Shown: piece after piece, positions 23,602-35,899 of the stretch
Position numbering within the stretch: the stretch's first letter is position 1
How the letters are laid out: the number at the start of each line of letters is the position of its first letter
Assembly: GCA_002245135.1 (NCBI GenBank)
Contig: NGBS01000309.1
Location: forward strand, 45,904-109,903
From: Proteromonas lacertae
Lineage: Eukaryota > Sar > Bigyra > Opalinata > Proteromonadidae
DNA length: 64,000 nucleotides
Direction: 5' to 3'
Notes under the pieces: generated by a model
Database searches by the model: none
The model's input: only the letters and a program-made list of their open reading frames with translations
Told to the model about the DNA's origin: nothing
Made by a program: the position numbers and the translations under genes

Positions 23602-26600
23602 CTATTCCTTTACTACATTAAAGACAATATTAACAGTGTTTCTGTTTTTAATCATTTGACTGAATTTTTCATTATAATCAACGCCATTGCCTTCACTATC
23701 ACTATCATCATCTTCTTCATCATCATTATTTCTATTAAATCTTCCTCTCTTATAACTGTTATAATAACTCTCATCATTCTCTCTTTTTCTTTTGTTTTGT
23801 TCTTCATTTAAACTTCTTACAATTGAATCAGGGATAATTGCTCTTTTAGCTGGAATTAATTCTCTATTATCTATTTTTTCATAGATTTTATTACTCATTT
23901 TCTTTTTGTTTTTAACTGAATTATTGACTACTGTATCAAATAATACATCACCATTTATATCTTCTTCATTTATCAATAAATCAAACATATTCTCACTCTT
24001 ATATCTTTCTAATAACTTCATATATGTATCTTCCAAGGTTTTTTCATTTTCTGTATTGTATAAATACTTACATATTGTTTGATAGAATATGTTATGTTGA
24101 TCTAATTTATAACCAGAATCTAATAATATCTTCAATGATTCATAACCTTTCATTGTAGCATTTAACACAATCTTAAACTCTTTATCTTCACTATATATCC
24201 TCAATAATTCATCTTTTGGATAAGAATTGATTTTATTCTTAATATAATCTTCATTTTGTGTATTCATTTGATATATTGCTAATATATGTTCATATTTCAT
24301 CAAACTACCATAATTATTGAATAATAACAATTCTAAACATTCATAACTCTTAGATCTAATACATATATTAATTGAATGGTCAATAATATATTCAAAAGAA
24401 TTCTCCTTCTTTTCTTTTTCTATTTCTTCTTTAGTCTTATCATCTTTCTTTTGCTCATCATTATTCTCTTCTTCTTCCATCTTATTTTTCTCATCTTTTT
24501 CTTTTTCTTCTTTATTTCCTATGATGTATTTACCACTTAATAACAATTCTTTCAACATCTCTGGTCTGTTATATTTACAGATTGCATATAATAGGTTCTT
24601 ATTGTATTTATTATCAAACTGTTCAGATAGTTTATTCAATAAATCAAACTTCATCCATTCTTCTTTATCTGGATTATGTTTCTCACAATATTCTTGAAGT
24701 AATTTCTTTGGTTCATCACTTAATAAAAAGTATAATACTTCAAATTGATTAGTCTTAATTGCAGCTGTTGCAATGTGAGTTATGTGATTAGTATAATCTG
24801 GATTATCAGGTGAAGGATCTAAACGATAAAAGATAAATACTTAAATAAAAAATATACATATTAATTTATAAGCACCACCATGATACTCTAACAAATATTT
24901 CACCATATCAACACCTTTACAAACGGCAATATCCATCAACTTATTCTGAGATGAACTATACATATTACATATATTGAAACAAGTAATTTTCAATTTTGTT
25001 TCTATTTCATTTTCTGGAGTATTTTCTTTAATTAATGCCTTTCTACCATAATCTTTAATCATATCAACAAATTTGATAAAGTCACTATTTGATAGATACA
25101 ACATAGCACATTGAACAGCATCATTTGGGAAAATATATTTGTCATAATAACTATTAATAGAATCTCCTTCATTTTCAGTTATTTTTATAGTCTTATCGAA
25201 TGTTGATAATAGATAATTATTTGATATGAAGTTTATAGGAGATAATAATGATATAATATCTTCTATATTTTGATGTTGATCAACCACTTTCTTATTATTG
25301 TTATTTATACCAATTGAATCAAATACATTTCCATTAAGAATATCAAAATTATTAATCTTATATCCACTTCCCTTTTTGTTCTTTTCATCTACTTTCTTCA
25401 ATGGTGTATACTGTTTTAAACATACTTCTAATATCACTGATATTAATTTCATATCTCCAACATATAATGCTAATGTAAGCGGTGTAAAGCCAAATGAATC
25501 TTTACATCCTATTAACAATGATTTTGAATTATTAACGGTATTTGTTAAGTGTAATACTGTATTTATATCTTTTCTCCAAATAGCTTCATACAATCTTTCA
25601 TACTCTGGTTGTTGTGATGTTGGTATTGCCACTGTATTATCACCATAATAAGATGAAACTTTGGTGTTAATCAATCCAAAAGAATACTTTTCATGATATC
25701 TGTTAGTATAACCACCATATCCTAAACAAGATTGATTATTCCTACTATTTTCATTTTCTAACCTTTGATATGTATTTTTGTTGAATGCATTATTATCTTT
25801 TAGATATTTCATTAGGAATTCTGATCCATTCACCTTTTCTTTATTTTTACTATCGTTTTTATTTGGTAAATTATCTTCATATTTCTTTATTTTATTTTCT
25901 TCTATTTCTATTTGTTCTTTTTCCATTCTAGTATAATTTTCCCATATATAGTATTTATAAGAATCTTTTGGATTTAAACTCAATTTGTTTAATTCATCTT
26001 TTGATATTTCTCCTACATGATATCCACTAGCAACTGAACTTTTACTTCCATTCTTATTCTTTTTGTAGTTTTCAATATTCTGCAACATATTTCTTAACAA
26101 TCTCTCATATTCACTTCCAATAGTTTCAATTTCATTCCAATTAATGAGATTCTTACCATTTACATATTCTAACATCTCTTTAATCTTATCAAATTTCTCT
26201 TTTTCTTGAATCATATTCATACGTTGTAGTAATACAGAAATTGGATGAACAAAATTCTTCAATCCATAAGATCTAGTATATGATGACCCAATTTTCAATA
26301 AACTAGAATAAAAATATATATATAATTATTATTATACAATTGATTTATTTCATCAATATCTTTTTGATTAAGCATCATTTTCCCACCATTATCAATCAAT
26401 AATTTAAATAATTCAACATTATATGCATTAATTGCCATTATTGCTGGAACACTTTTATAATTACCTTTCATCAAATTAACTAGTTTCTTACAGTTAGGAT
26501 CATATTGTAAAAATAATCTAAATATATAATATTAAATTAAACCTATACTTTGTTAATTCATAACTGCAATAATTATCCATATTGTATAAGAAGAAAGAAG

Positions 26601-28796
26601 CACATTTAAATCCATTTTGAACAAACAATTCAAATATTTTTGTTGCTTTATCTGGAACATATTCAAATGTAGTTGTTAGCCAAAATATTATTGATTCCTA
26701 ATAATATATTGGTTATTAGATATACAGCTTCATTACCACTATAATAGTTGTTTTCAGGATTTGCACTTTTCATTAATGTAACTGGAACACCATATTGTAA
26801 TAACAATTGAACACACTCAACTCTACCGAATATAATTGCATATTCTATTGCAGATAATTGAAAGTTTTTATCCACTATTGTTAAATCATATCTTCTTTTA
26901 GAAAACTCTTTGTCATCTATATTCAATTTTGAATTATATTCTAATAACATCTTCAAAAACTCAATATGACTATTAACATATAAAATAAACAAATGAATAA
27001 CAATAATGATATATATATATATATGCAATACTTATAACAACAAGCAATATGAAATGCTGATCTTCCATCTCTTAAACTTAAATGAATATTCACATTATGA
27101 TCCAACAATATCTTCAACACATCACAATTACCATTAAAAGAATTAATAATCAAACAACTTCTACCTAATACGTCTTCCTTATTAATATCATAATCTTTAT
27201 GATCTTCTAAAAACTTGTTTATTCCTTCAATATCACCTTCATTACATAATAACATAAAATCATGAGTTATTTCATTTATATAAGCACCATCAGTCCAATC
27301 TCCTTCAGTAATTGGATGAAATGAACCAATACTTTGACATCCTGGATTATCTACTACGAAATGAATATCACCAACTACATATTTATCTTTTAAATCATTC
27401 TTCTCCTCTTCAGGCCATTCTGGACATTTACCACATTGATCTAAAAATACTTCTTCGATTATTTTACCTACAAAACATGGATGAGTATGATAATCTTTCT
27501 TATTGTCATGATTAAACCATTCTGAATTAACTAAGAAATCTTTTATCTTTAAGGAGTTGGCTATTTTCTTAGCAGTCCATTCAGGTCCCCAAGGGAAGAA
27601 TACTGTTGAATAATCACTAATTCTTTCACCAAATAGATTCTTTTTCATCCTTGGGTTATTGAAAATTTTGGTTTGTTGGCTTGTTAATGGTTTGCCACTA
27701 CTCATTATTTTACGAATTAAATAATTGTATCTTTCATCTATACAAATGATAACATATATATACTTGGATCTTTATATCTTTCTAACACCAACAATCTACT
27801 TAATCCTTGTATTTCTTCAAATCCTTTTTCATAGATTAAAGGATCAATCTTTTCACGATTCAATTCTGAGTATAACACTTCATATCCTCTATCTGCATAT
27901 TTAGCTAATCGACTTTCATAAGTAGGTGATCTTCTACTCATATCAATTGTATTGTATTGTGATACAATAGCATGATGTGAACGTGGTAAACAATAAACAC
28001 CATTTCCATCATAATAAACTGCACAACTATCAATATCAAAACCCATTATTACCTCTGGAGCTGATTTGTAGAGTCTTAATATGATTTGGATGTTAATAAA
28101 TGGATATTGATTTACGATTGTGATTGAATGGGCAGTTCTAACATATCTTACTGGATATAAGCAATTACCAGAGATACAGTGGGCTATTTCACTCATTTTT
28201 TCTCTATTTATAATATATATAATAATATACTTGGCTTTTTCTTCATCTAAACCATAAATGAATAAATCTACATCAATTCCTCCATATTTTGTATCATGAA
28301 AGTATTTTCTTTTATCTTTCTTTGTTTTGTATTCTTCAGGAACTGGTAATAAACAAGCACTAACACATCCACCTGCAGCTATAACGTTACTCCAAGCGAA
28401 ATCATCAAACATGCCTTCTGTCAATATGTTGAAGTTAGAAACAAATGTATCATGATCATTTACTGATATATGTTCAGCTTCAGCTCTTTTTTCTAAGGTG
28501 AACAATTTTGGCTCATTTGCTTCTTCTGGAAATAATTGACGGTATTTGAAAAATTCTAAGTTGTCAAATACTGGAATAGCCATGTTTTCTGGATGAGTTA
28601 GACACTCATTATCAGGATCTGTATCTGGTTGAGCAAATACTTCTCTGTAATGGTTCTCCTTGTCCATATACTCTTTCAAAATGTTTTTGTGAGTAGTATA
28701 GTCGTTAGCTGTAGAAATGGATGAAAGATATTTATTCATTTCAAATTTGAAATAATAGAAACGGGTTAATTTTCGATTATTGTTCAATTTTTTCAT
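23602..28796 (-). CDS. Nucleotidyltransferase-like domain with ankyrin repeats
   Basis: A single protein of roughly 1,600 residues. An N-terminal region has 'NVIAAGGCVSACLLP' and, after a linker, 'YGGIDVDLFIYGL', fitting the hG[GS]...DxD pattern of the polymerase-beta nucleotidyltransferase fold; 'MGFDIDSCAVYYDGNG' may supply a further acidic position. A second region has 'THPCFVGKIIEEVFLDQCGK' and 'DNPGCQSIGSFHPITEGDW', a motif I recall from ankyrin proteins of fungi and other protists. Ankyrin repeats follow ('DVLGRSCLIINSFNGNCDVL', 'DGRSAFHIACCY', 'DSFGFTPLTLALYVGDMKL') and become degenerate. The tail is acidic and Arg-rich. The start ATG is at 28796. Introns fit at about 28204-28230, 27742-27767, 26977-27038, 26704-26732, 26520-26550, 26305-26340 and 24803-24841, all in frame. 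Substrate and role are unknown. Confidence 0.78.
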
Positions 28797-28839
28797 TTCT
28801 TCATAAAAACAATAAATTAATAATCTAAACTCAAAGAAT

Positions 28840-30450
28840 TTACTTTTTTCTGAGCAAAGTTAATCTCAGTAATGTAAAATGAATGCAACTAGATACTCTA
28901 TGAAGATTATAAATAATCTATAAGATATGATATATATACACAAAACTTTCTTGTGAATCTAATACTTCCAACATCCTCTTACACATTTTCTTGTCTAATA
29001 TACTTTTATCATCATTCACACAATTCATAGAACAAATTTCATAAAATGTGTCAATTGTAACTACAGGATGATACCTAATAGAAATCATAAATATATCAAC
29101 ACAAGTCATGAAATAAACTTTACTAAACTGATCTATAGAATTTAAATATGCTAGTGCATTTTGTATAATTACTAAGAACAATGATGTTTTATTCCCATCT
29201 TGATTTGGCCAATGATTTTTCATGTATTTCAATAACTATACATACAATAATAATCTATATAACATACTACTAATGAATAATGAAAATCATAATTTAAGTA
29301 ATCATTCAATATATTCCCTAAATTATCACAAAATGAACTAAAATTTGATATTTTTATAAAAGGTAATATATATCTTTTATATAAACGAGTTAAAGTTTCT
29401 TTATCAATAATTGTATCATTATGAAATGTAAATCTATACAAATTTAAATAACATATTTTTATACACATCAAAAAGAGATAATAATCTGTTTAATCCATCT
29501 ACTTTTTCTATTTCATTTGTTTTATCTTTCTTAATATATAACAGTTCTAATAATCTATTTAATAATTCAGTGAATAAAGACTTTCTAAAGTTGGATATTC
29601 TTCTATACATACTATCTATCACATCTTTTATTTGATCTCCTTCATTAGTATTACAATTTGTTATAAATTCATATAGTCTTTTTATTAATGTTTTTGTTGA
29701 TTGATTATCTAATAATGATATTTGACTATAGAAAGTAGAGTTATTTACTATTTTTAATAACATCAGTTTAGTATTCATCCATAGATCATTAAATATTGGC
29801 GATATAATAAGTTCATTTTCATCTTTAGCAAACTCTATATCTTTGTCAAAAAATGATAATATTTTATTCTCTTTTAGTTTCACTATTTTCGATGTTTCAA
29901 AGTTGATTGATTCAAAAATCGTGCTTACTATATCAAAACATTTATTTGTAATATTGGACATTAATAGAAATCTTGAATTATCGTTTAATAATATATTCAC
30001 TTGTGTTATGCTTTGTATTATGTCATGTACAATTATAGTCTTTGAAAGATTTCCAACTTGAAGCTTTGAATTGATATTATCTAAACATCCATATATCAGC
30101 ATCATTGAAGCATTGCAATTAATGTTTTGGCGAGCGTTTTGACTACAAGATCTATTTCGAAAATGGGTTGGAGGTGTTAATTGAATGTTTTCTGGTATTT
30201 CATCCGATAAAGATGATCTCCTCAATTTTCTTCTATGATTTAATGTACGAGGTTGTGGTGGGGATTGAAAGTATGGTTTACGAGGAGATGTATCATTAAA
30301 ACTGTTAGCTTTAATCAGAGGTGGTCTAGGTGGTGTAGAAATTGATTCCATTTTATCTGCTGCTGAATCTGAGGATGAATACTGGATTTTAGGCAAGTGT
30401 AACTTTTCATCTTCCTTAACTACTCGATGAGATAATCCTTTTGCCAACAT
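28840..30450 (-). CDS. Unrecognised helical protein with Ser/Pro-rich N-terminus
   Basis: About 500 residues. Residues 1-110 are rich in Ser, Pro and Arg ('STPPRPPLIKANSFND', 'PYFQSPPQPRTLNHRRK') and look like a disordered, phosphorylatable region. The remainder is long amphipathic helices ('LWMNTKLMLLKIVNNSTFYS', 'STKTLIKRLYEFITNCN', 'NRLLELLYIKKDK'). The start ATG is at 30450. Introns fit at about 29430-29460, 29233-29268 and 28919-28942. Splicing the last gives a C-terminus ending 'LLRLTLLRKK' with stop at 28840. I do not recognise a domain; a helical-repeat protein is the best structural guess. It is head-to-head with a small membrane protein 132 bases away. Confidence 0.65.
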
Positions 30451-30582
30451 AAAATGAAAATTCTACAAAGAAATCCCAATTATATGATTATTATTCAACA
30501 ATATGATGAAATTTGAATTTCCTTAATAAAATAATTATCAAACTTTTGCTTGATACTCTATTTTGAGTAATTAAAAATACTT

Positions 30583-30848
30583 ATGAATAGAGGTAAAGAA
30601 AAACCAAAACCAGAAGTGTATCGTCCTCCTGTAATGAAGTATAGGAAAGATATAGGGAAATATCTTGTTAAAAAAGTAAGTATTATCATTTATGTTAATA
30701 GAGTAAACCAGAAGAAAGAATGATGAGAGAAAAACAAGCAATAAAAGATAATGTTCCTAAATCAATATGTAATGGACTTTATTTATCGCTATTACTAGGA
30801 TCTATTTGGATTATATTCATAGCTATTGTATATATCGCTTTAAAGTAA
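30583..30848 (+). CDS. Small single-pass membrane protein
   Basis: An ATG opens 'MNRGKEKPKPEVYRPPVMKY', continues to 'DIGKYLVKK', then a 26-base intron (30677-30702, gtaagt...atag) joins in frame to 'SKPEERMMREKQAIKDN'. The final part is one hydrophobic helix ('GLYLSLLLGSIWIIFIAIVY') ending 'IALK'. The product is about 79 residues, basic at the N-terminus, with a C-terminal anchor, so a tail-anchored or type II protein is likely. A canonical GTAAGT donor and a clean frame across the splice make it a credible gene despite its size. I do not recognise the family. It is divergent from the helical protein gene upstream. Confidence 0.6.
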
Positions 30849-30959
30849 TTTAACGAGTAAATATTGTAATTATATGTTGTTTCATACACAATAAACACAT
30901 AAATCAAAATGACATGAAAGATTTAAATTACAAATAATAAATACTTCCACAACACATAT

Positions 30960-32647
30960 TTATTCTGGGAATATTTGTTCACCAGTCTTTATATCGATTA
31001 ATTCAGAAGGAGATAATACAGGTTGTTCATATGTAAACTGTTTAGGAGGGAAATCTACTTCAAATTCCTCAGAAGTACCTTCATATACTTTATTATTATC
31101 ATTTGGATCATAAAATTCAGATTCACTATATACAACTTGAACATCATCATATCTCTTATAAGGTAGAATTAAATCAACAATTTCACTAATTCCTGGTACA
31201 GATGGTGGTGTCTGTGGTTTTTCCACCTCTTGCTGTTTAACAACAATATCTTCTTCATTTCCTTCGCCATTTATCACAAATTCAGTTGAATCTTCCAACA
31301 TGTATAAATCATTTATATCTCTTTCATCATATCTATATTTAGGTAGTATTAAATCAATTTCTTCACTTATTCCTGGTATTTGTTTATTATGAATCTCTTC
31401 TTCATCTTCTACATACAATACTTCACCAGTTTTCATATCTATATATTCAGATGGAATTACACTCACTTCAATATTATCATATTTATTATGTGATGGCAAT
31501 ATATATTCTACTTCTTCACTTATTCCAGGGATTGGCTTTATATTATCAGCTGGTTCATGCAGTTCTGTAGCATGTAATACGATTGAATCTTCTAATGGAT
31601 TAACTTCTTCAGCTACATTCAAATCATCAACTATTGCATCATCTATTGTAATTACTTCTGATTTTTTCTCACCAACTTTTCCTTCTTCTTCTTCTTTTTC
31701 TTCTTCTTCTTTGTTTTCTTCTTCTTCATTTTTATCCCATCCTTCATCTTCTAGTGGAATATCATCATTATTGTTTATCATATCTAAAGCATCTTTTTCT
31801 TCATTATTCTCTTCAAATTCTTCTTTTTCTTTTTCTTCTTCATTCTCCTGGTTATTATTATTGTTATTGTCTGTATCATTTAAGCTTTTCTCTATTTCTT
31901 CTTCATCTACTTGCACATCAACATCCACTCTTTCACTTTCATAATCTTCCAACATTAAATTCTCTTCTGCTTCATCTACTAATCTTTCTTGCTCTTCTTC
32001 ACTGATAGTTTGTCGCTTGTTTTCTAAAGGTGGTAATCTACTAGGATGGTCTGTATAATAATTCCTTTCTTCATCAGCTGAGAAATTAACAGATCGATCA
32101 TAATTGTGTAAAATTTTGGTACTTTTTGATTTCATTGGTGATAGTTTTCTTCTATTCTGGATTGGTATATTTTGCTTGAAACGAGACATTAAACTTAATA
32201 CTTTTTTATGATGTTCGTGATCTTTCTTCATTTTCTTCACATCGATGGTTGGTCTTGCTGTATCAATACGTCTTTGTAAAGCATAGTTTTGTTCTGTGAT
32301 TTCTTTCAATACCTTCTTTCTTTTTATCCTATGTTGAGTTTTGATAGGCATTAACCTTCTCATTGTGTCATTATGTGAATCAAGAACATCGTGTGTTTTT
32401 ATATAAGTAACTCTATCTAATAATACTCTATTTTCATATTCGATTCTGGAATAAAATGCTATAACACGATAAATAAATTGTATAAATTAAATATAATCAT
32501 ACTGTCAAGATCTTGCTTCTTCTTTCGAAGTCTAACAGATTCATCCATAGTTCTTGGAGGTTTATTATCTATGAAAGCTTTCACATGTCTTAAACGAATT
32601 TTATCCCTCTGATCTATTCTTCTTTGCATATACTCTTTAGTTAACAT
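30960..32647 (-). CDS. CFAP97/Hemingway-like flagellar protein
   Basis: CFAP97/Hemingway proteins are needed for motile flagella, for example sperm axonemes in flies. The signature is present: 'NYALQRRIDTARPTIDVKKM' followed by 'KKDHEHHKKVLSLMSRF', corresponding to the family's 'LxxRixxaxPtyd...w..d...h..yl..is'. Exon 1 (from ATG at 32647, 'MLTKEYMQRRIDQRDKIR') joins across an intron near 32466-32509 to 'FYSRIEYENRVLLDRVTYIK'. A long Glu-rich linker follows, then four imperfect C-terminal repeats of about 55-65 residues centred on 'PGISEEVEYILPSHNKYD', 'PGISEEIDLILPKYRYD', 'PGISEIVDLILPYKRYD' and 'YEGTSEEFEVDFPPKQFTY', several with a 'SEYIDMKTGE'-type segment. Animal CFAP97 proteins lack such repeats as far as I recall. 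Confidence 0.75.
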
Positions 32648-32904
32648 CTTTTTTAAAAATAACGAAAAATCAGTTACAAGTTTGAAAAAGGCTTGATTCT
32701 TATTTTTTTAAATGTTTAATAATTCAGTCATATTATACTTAATAATGCTTAAAAACACTTGCAAAGTAATGAATGTTTTTTGTGAAACATTTTAAGAGGA
32801 AATGGTAAGTAATATTCTTAATTGTTGAAACTATTTTTAGAAAAAGAATGTGAAAATGAAATCTAGTGAAGATAAATAGGTAGTGGTAGAGATAGAAGGG
32901 GTGT

Positions 32905-33083
32905 TTTATGTTAATGTGATTATCCCCAAAATTTGTCACACCTATTTTGGGTGATTTTTTCTTGATAAAAGGGTTTCCCAAAAGTTTTAGGGACTTTCAC
33001 ACAAAATGTGTGTGACAAAAAATTTGGGGATTTTTTGGCACAATATCCCAAACAAAATTACTGTGATAAAGTATTAACATAAA
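32905..33083. repeat. Foldback (MITE-like) element
   Basis: An imperfect palindrome of about 180 bases. The outermost arms TTTATGTTAAT (32905-32915) and ATTAACATAAA (33073-33083) are exact reverse complements. Inner arms ATCCCCAAAATTTGTCACAC (from 32922) and GTGTGACAAAAAATTTGGGG (from 33011) also pair, with a few mismatches. No coding potential is visible. It lies between two minus-strand genes. A small non-autonomous DNA transposon is the likely explanation; a structured regulatory hairpin is the alternative. I could not confirm target-site duplications. Confidence 0.5.
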
Positions 33084-33097
33084 GAATTAAATAATTT

Positions 33098-33475
33098 TCA
33101 TTTTAAGGGGATATATTTATTTCTGTTAACATAACAGAGAGATGGAGAATCAGCTAAAGAAAATTGTTTATTACCATTCCACATATCATCTGTATATGAA
33201 TCTAGTTTTCTAATATTCATATGGTAATACTTCTTACCATCCTCATATTCTTCTGTTGTGAATGCTGCATCATAAGGCATGGTTAAATTGTAGTTGTTAC
33301 TAATATGAGCAAGAACTTTCCGCTGAACGTTAATTCTCTTTGTGTCACTGCAGCGGAACAAGTTATAGCGGGATGTATATTGATCCACGCTTTTGTAGTA
33401 TTTAACCAACACTAGTATAAAGTCTTCGCCTTTGCTAAGTCTATCTATTCTTCTTTGCTTTGTCTTTTTAGCCAT
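33098..33475 (-). CDS. Hypothetical protein, 125 residues
   Basis: An intronless frame starting MAKKTKQRRIDRLSKGEDF. It is basic at the N-terminus and rich in Tyr, Asn and Asp further on ('YKSVDQYTSRYNLFRC', 'NVQRKVLAHISNNYNL', 'SPSLCYVNRNKYIPLK'). Base composition is less A+T-biased than its neighbours (for example the GC-containing stretch at 33318-33375), which supports real coding or a different origin. There is no signal peptide, membrane helix or familiar motif. It lies beside the foldback element, so it could have arrived with a mobile element, though nothing transposase-like is seen. Confidence 0.5.
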   Translation of the reverse strand: MAKKTKQRRIDRLSKGEDFILVLVKYYKSVDQYTSRYNLFRCSDTKRINVQRKVLAHISNNYNLTMPYDAAFTTEEYEDGKKYYHMNIRKLDSYTDDMWNGNKQFSLADSPSLCYVNRNKYIPLK

Positions 33476-33612
33476 GAAAGCCTATGAATAACTATAAATT
33501 ATGAATTATATAAATACATTCAATTTTCGCAAGAAAAATCCAAATGAGCTTTAAAGTTACTATGAGTTTTATCACACTTATTGTCATTATTATTTTGGAG
33601 GAAAGGAGAGTG

Positions 33613-33681
33613 AATGTGATGGGAGTTGAACCGCTGATGGATGAATGGAAATGGTTTAACCTTCAACCACTGAGCCACATT
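33613..33681 (-). pseudogene. tRNA-like remnant
   Basis: On the minus strand an exact RNA polymerase III A-box (TGGCTCAGTGG) is followed 40-odd bases later by a near-exact B-box (GGTTCAACTCC, against GGTTCGANTCC). The ends AATGTGG and TCACATT can pair as an acceptor stem. The T-arm and D-arm stems pair poorly and no clear anticodon arm forms. It is therefore a decayed tRNA gene or the head of a tRNA-derived SINE. It lies about 215 bases from a true tRNA gene of the same orientation. Confidence 0.45.
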
Positions 33682-33896
33682 AATCTGTTTCATTTTCCAT
33701 ATATCCAGTATATAAAGGATGATATTATTTACGTTGTATGAAAGATTCCCCTTATTTTTCAAACACCATATTTCATCAAACTTAGTTTGAATATTAAATT
33801 TACATAATGAATTACTTTGTCAATGTATTTACTTGTTTTACACATTATGCACACTCTATATAAACAAATAAAAGATATAAAAAATAGAAAAAATTT

Positions 33897-33967
33897 GCGT
33901 TACCCGGGAATCGAACCCGGACCTCATGCTTGGAAGGCATAAATCCTAACCATTAGACCAATAACGC
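33897..33967 (-). tRNA. tRNA-Gly (anticodon UCC)
   Basis: The reverse strand folds as a standard 71-base cloverleaf without intron. The acceptor stem is GCGTTAT/GTAACGC. The anticodon stem ATGC/GCAT closes the loop CTTCCAA, giving anticodon TCC, which reads GGA. The T-arm CCGGG-TTCGAAT-CCCGG is perfect, and the B-box is canonical. CCA is not encoded, as expected for a eukaryotic nuclear tRNA. Confidence 0.95.
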
Positions 33968-34250
33968 TATTAAATTTACCTAAATTTCGATATATAAAGG
34001 CTTAAAATGATAAAAATTGAAAAATCTCATGATTGCATAGGTTAATGAACATAGAAATTAAAATATAAACAAAAAGAACATAATTACATTGTATTATTAT
34101 ATCACTTTCTACTTAAATCCAGGTATTCAGAAAAATGATTATTTTTTATCCTCCCATAATTTAAAATCAAATAAACATATGAGTAAATATTACTAAATCT
34201 CAATAATATCTGAAATTGAATGAGAGGGGGTATGATAAAAAGCGAAAAAG

Positions 34251-35854
34251 ATGTTTAGAGTTGCTGATTATTTTATTGTGGTTGGTGTGGATAGAAATGG
34301 TATGAAATAATATAAAATATATTACAATATATAGACAGTGAAATAAATGCCAGTTCAGCCACTGCTACTATTGTTGATCGATATCCAAAAGTAGATTGGG
34401 AAGATAGTGAATTTCCTAGTGAAGTTTCTATGTTCTGTATGCCTCTAGGTGTTGATGTTGGGAAATATACACTAGAAGAAAGAAAACCTCGAATCTTTTT
34501 GTTCTCTCTGTGTTCATCGTATTATTGTGTATTTATAAAGTTTTTATTAGTCGTGGATCAAGGCGTTATGGAACTGCTTTGATGTTTTATGAAGAATTCA
34601 ACGGAAAGTACGGAGATGAGGATTATGAACAGTTATACAGTCCAATTACTCTATGTATTATTAGTCAACATCCATTTTACACATTCTTCAGCCAATATCT
34701 TAGAGAACTATACCGTCTAACAATAGAAGGCAACGCAATTGATTTGTCAGAAAGTAATCAACAATTTTTATTCAACTTGAGGAGGGTAAGTGCAAAACCA
34801 ATATCCTTACTATACAGAAAAGATGGTACTGCTGACGAAGATGATGAAAAAGATAAAGATATTTTATCATCACCAAGAGATGAAAATAACAACATTCAAA
34901 TTCCAGTGGAATGTTATATTTCCAACTTAATCAATGGGTATAGCAACAATGAAAATATTGAAGATGGTATATTAATCAAATATCATATTGGAAAGAGAGT
35001 AATGGAATGTATAAAACCACCTGTAGATACATCATTATCCTCAATCTTAGATGATGAATGTTATAGATCATTATTTCATATTTTATCAATAGAAAATATA
35101 ATTACAATCTATGAGCATTTATTATTACAACATAAAATCATATTTCATAGTAAACAAATGGAGAATTTGACTTTAATAAGTGAATGTCTATTGAACTTAT
35201 TATATCCACTTAATTGGACAATGTGCTATGTATCTTTATTGCCTTTACAGTTAATTCAATGTTTAGAAAGTCCATTTCCTTATTGTATAGGTGTTCATAG
35301 TTGTTTTTTAGATACAGATATAGCTACAGAATGTGTTGAAAATTGTGTTATTGTTTATTTGGACAGTAATATGGTTACTATTCCTAGTTCAATGAAGAAA
35401 GAGAATATAACTCATTTACCTAATGAATTGATTAATATTTTAATATCTAATCTTAAAGAAAGTACTCCCAAACCAATGATAACAGTGTTAGAAGAGAATA
35501 TTGATAATAATTATGTAATTTTTGATGTGATTTTTGGACCAGGGAAAATTGGTATAAAATTCTCCACTACTTCCTGTATTCTACATGAAGAAGACACTAA
35601 AAAGGTAAAATGTATTCAAGTAGTGGGATTTGAAAAATATGGTGATGATGAAAAATCATTAAGTCCAGCTGAGAAATGTGGTAGTATAACCACAGATTCA
35701 ATATTAATAGCAATTAATGGGAAAAGTGTAATAAATGTACCAATCGACAAGATAATTGAAATGTTGAAGACATTACCAAGACCTGTAGTGTTGAGATTTC
35801 AAATTGGAATAAGACCAAAATCAATGATTTCATCTACAACAAATACAGAAGAAG

Positions 35855-35899
<45 letters not shown>

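Noticed and set aside
33520-33762. Overlapping short frames on both strands near the tRNA
   Set aside because: Both cover the tRNA-like remnant, have no recognisable features and are no longer than expected by chance.
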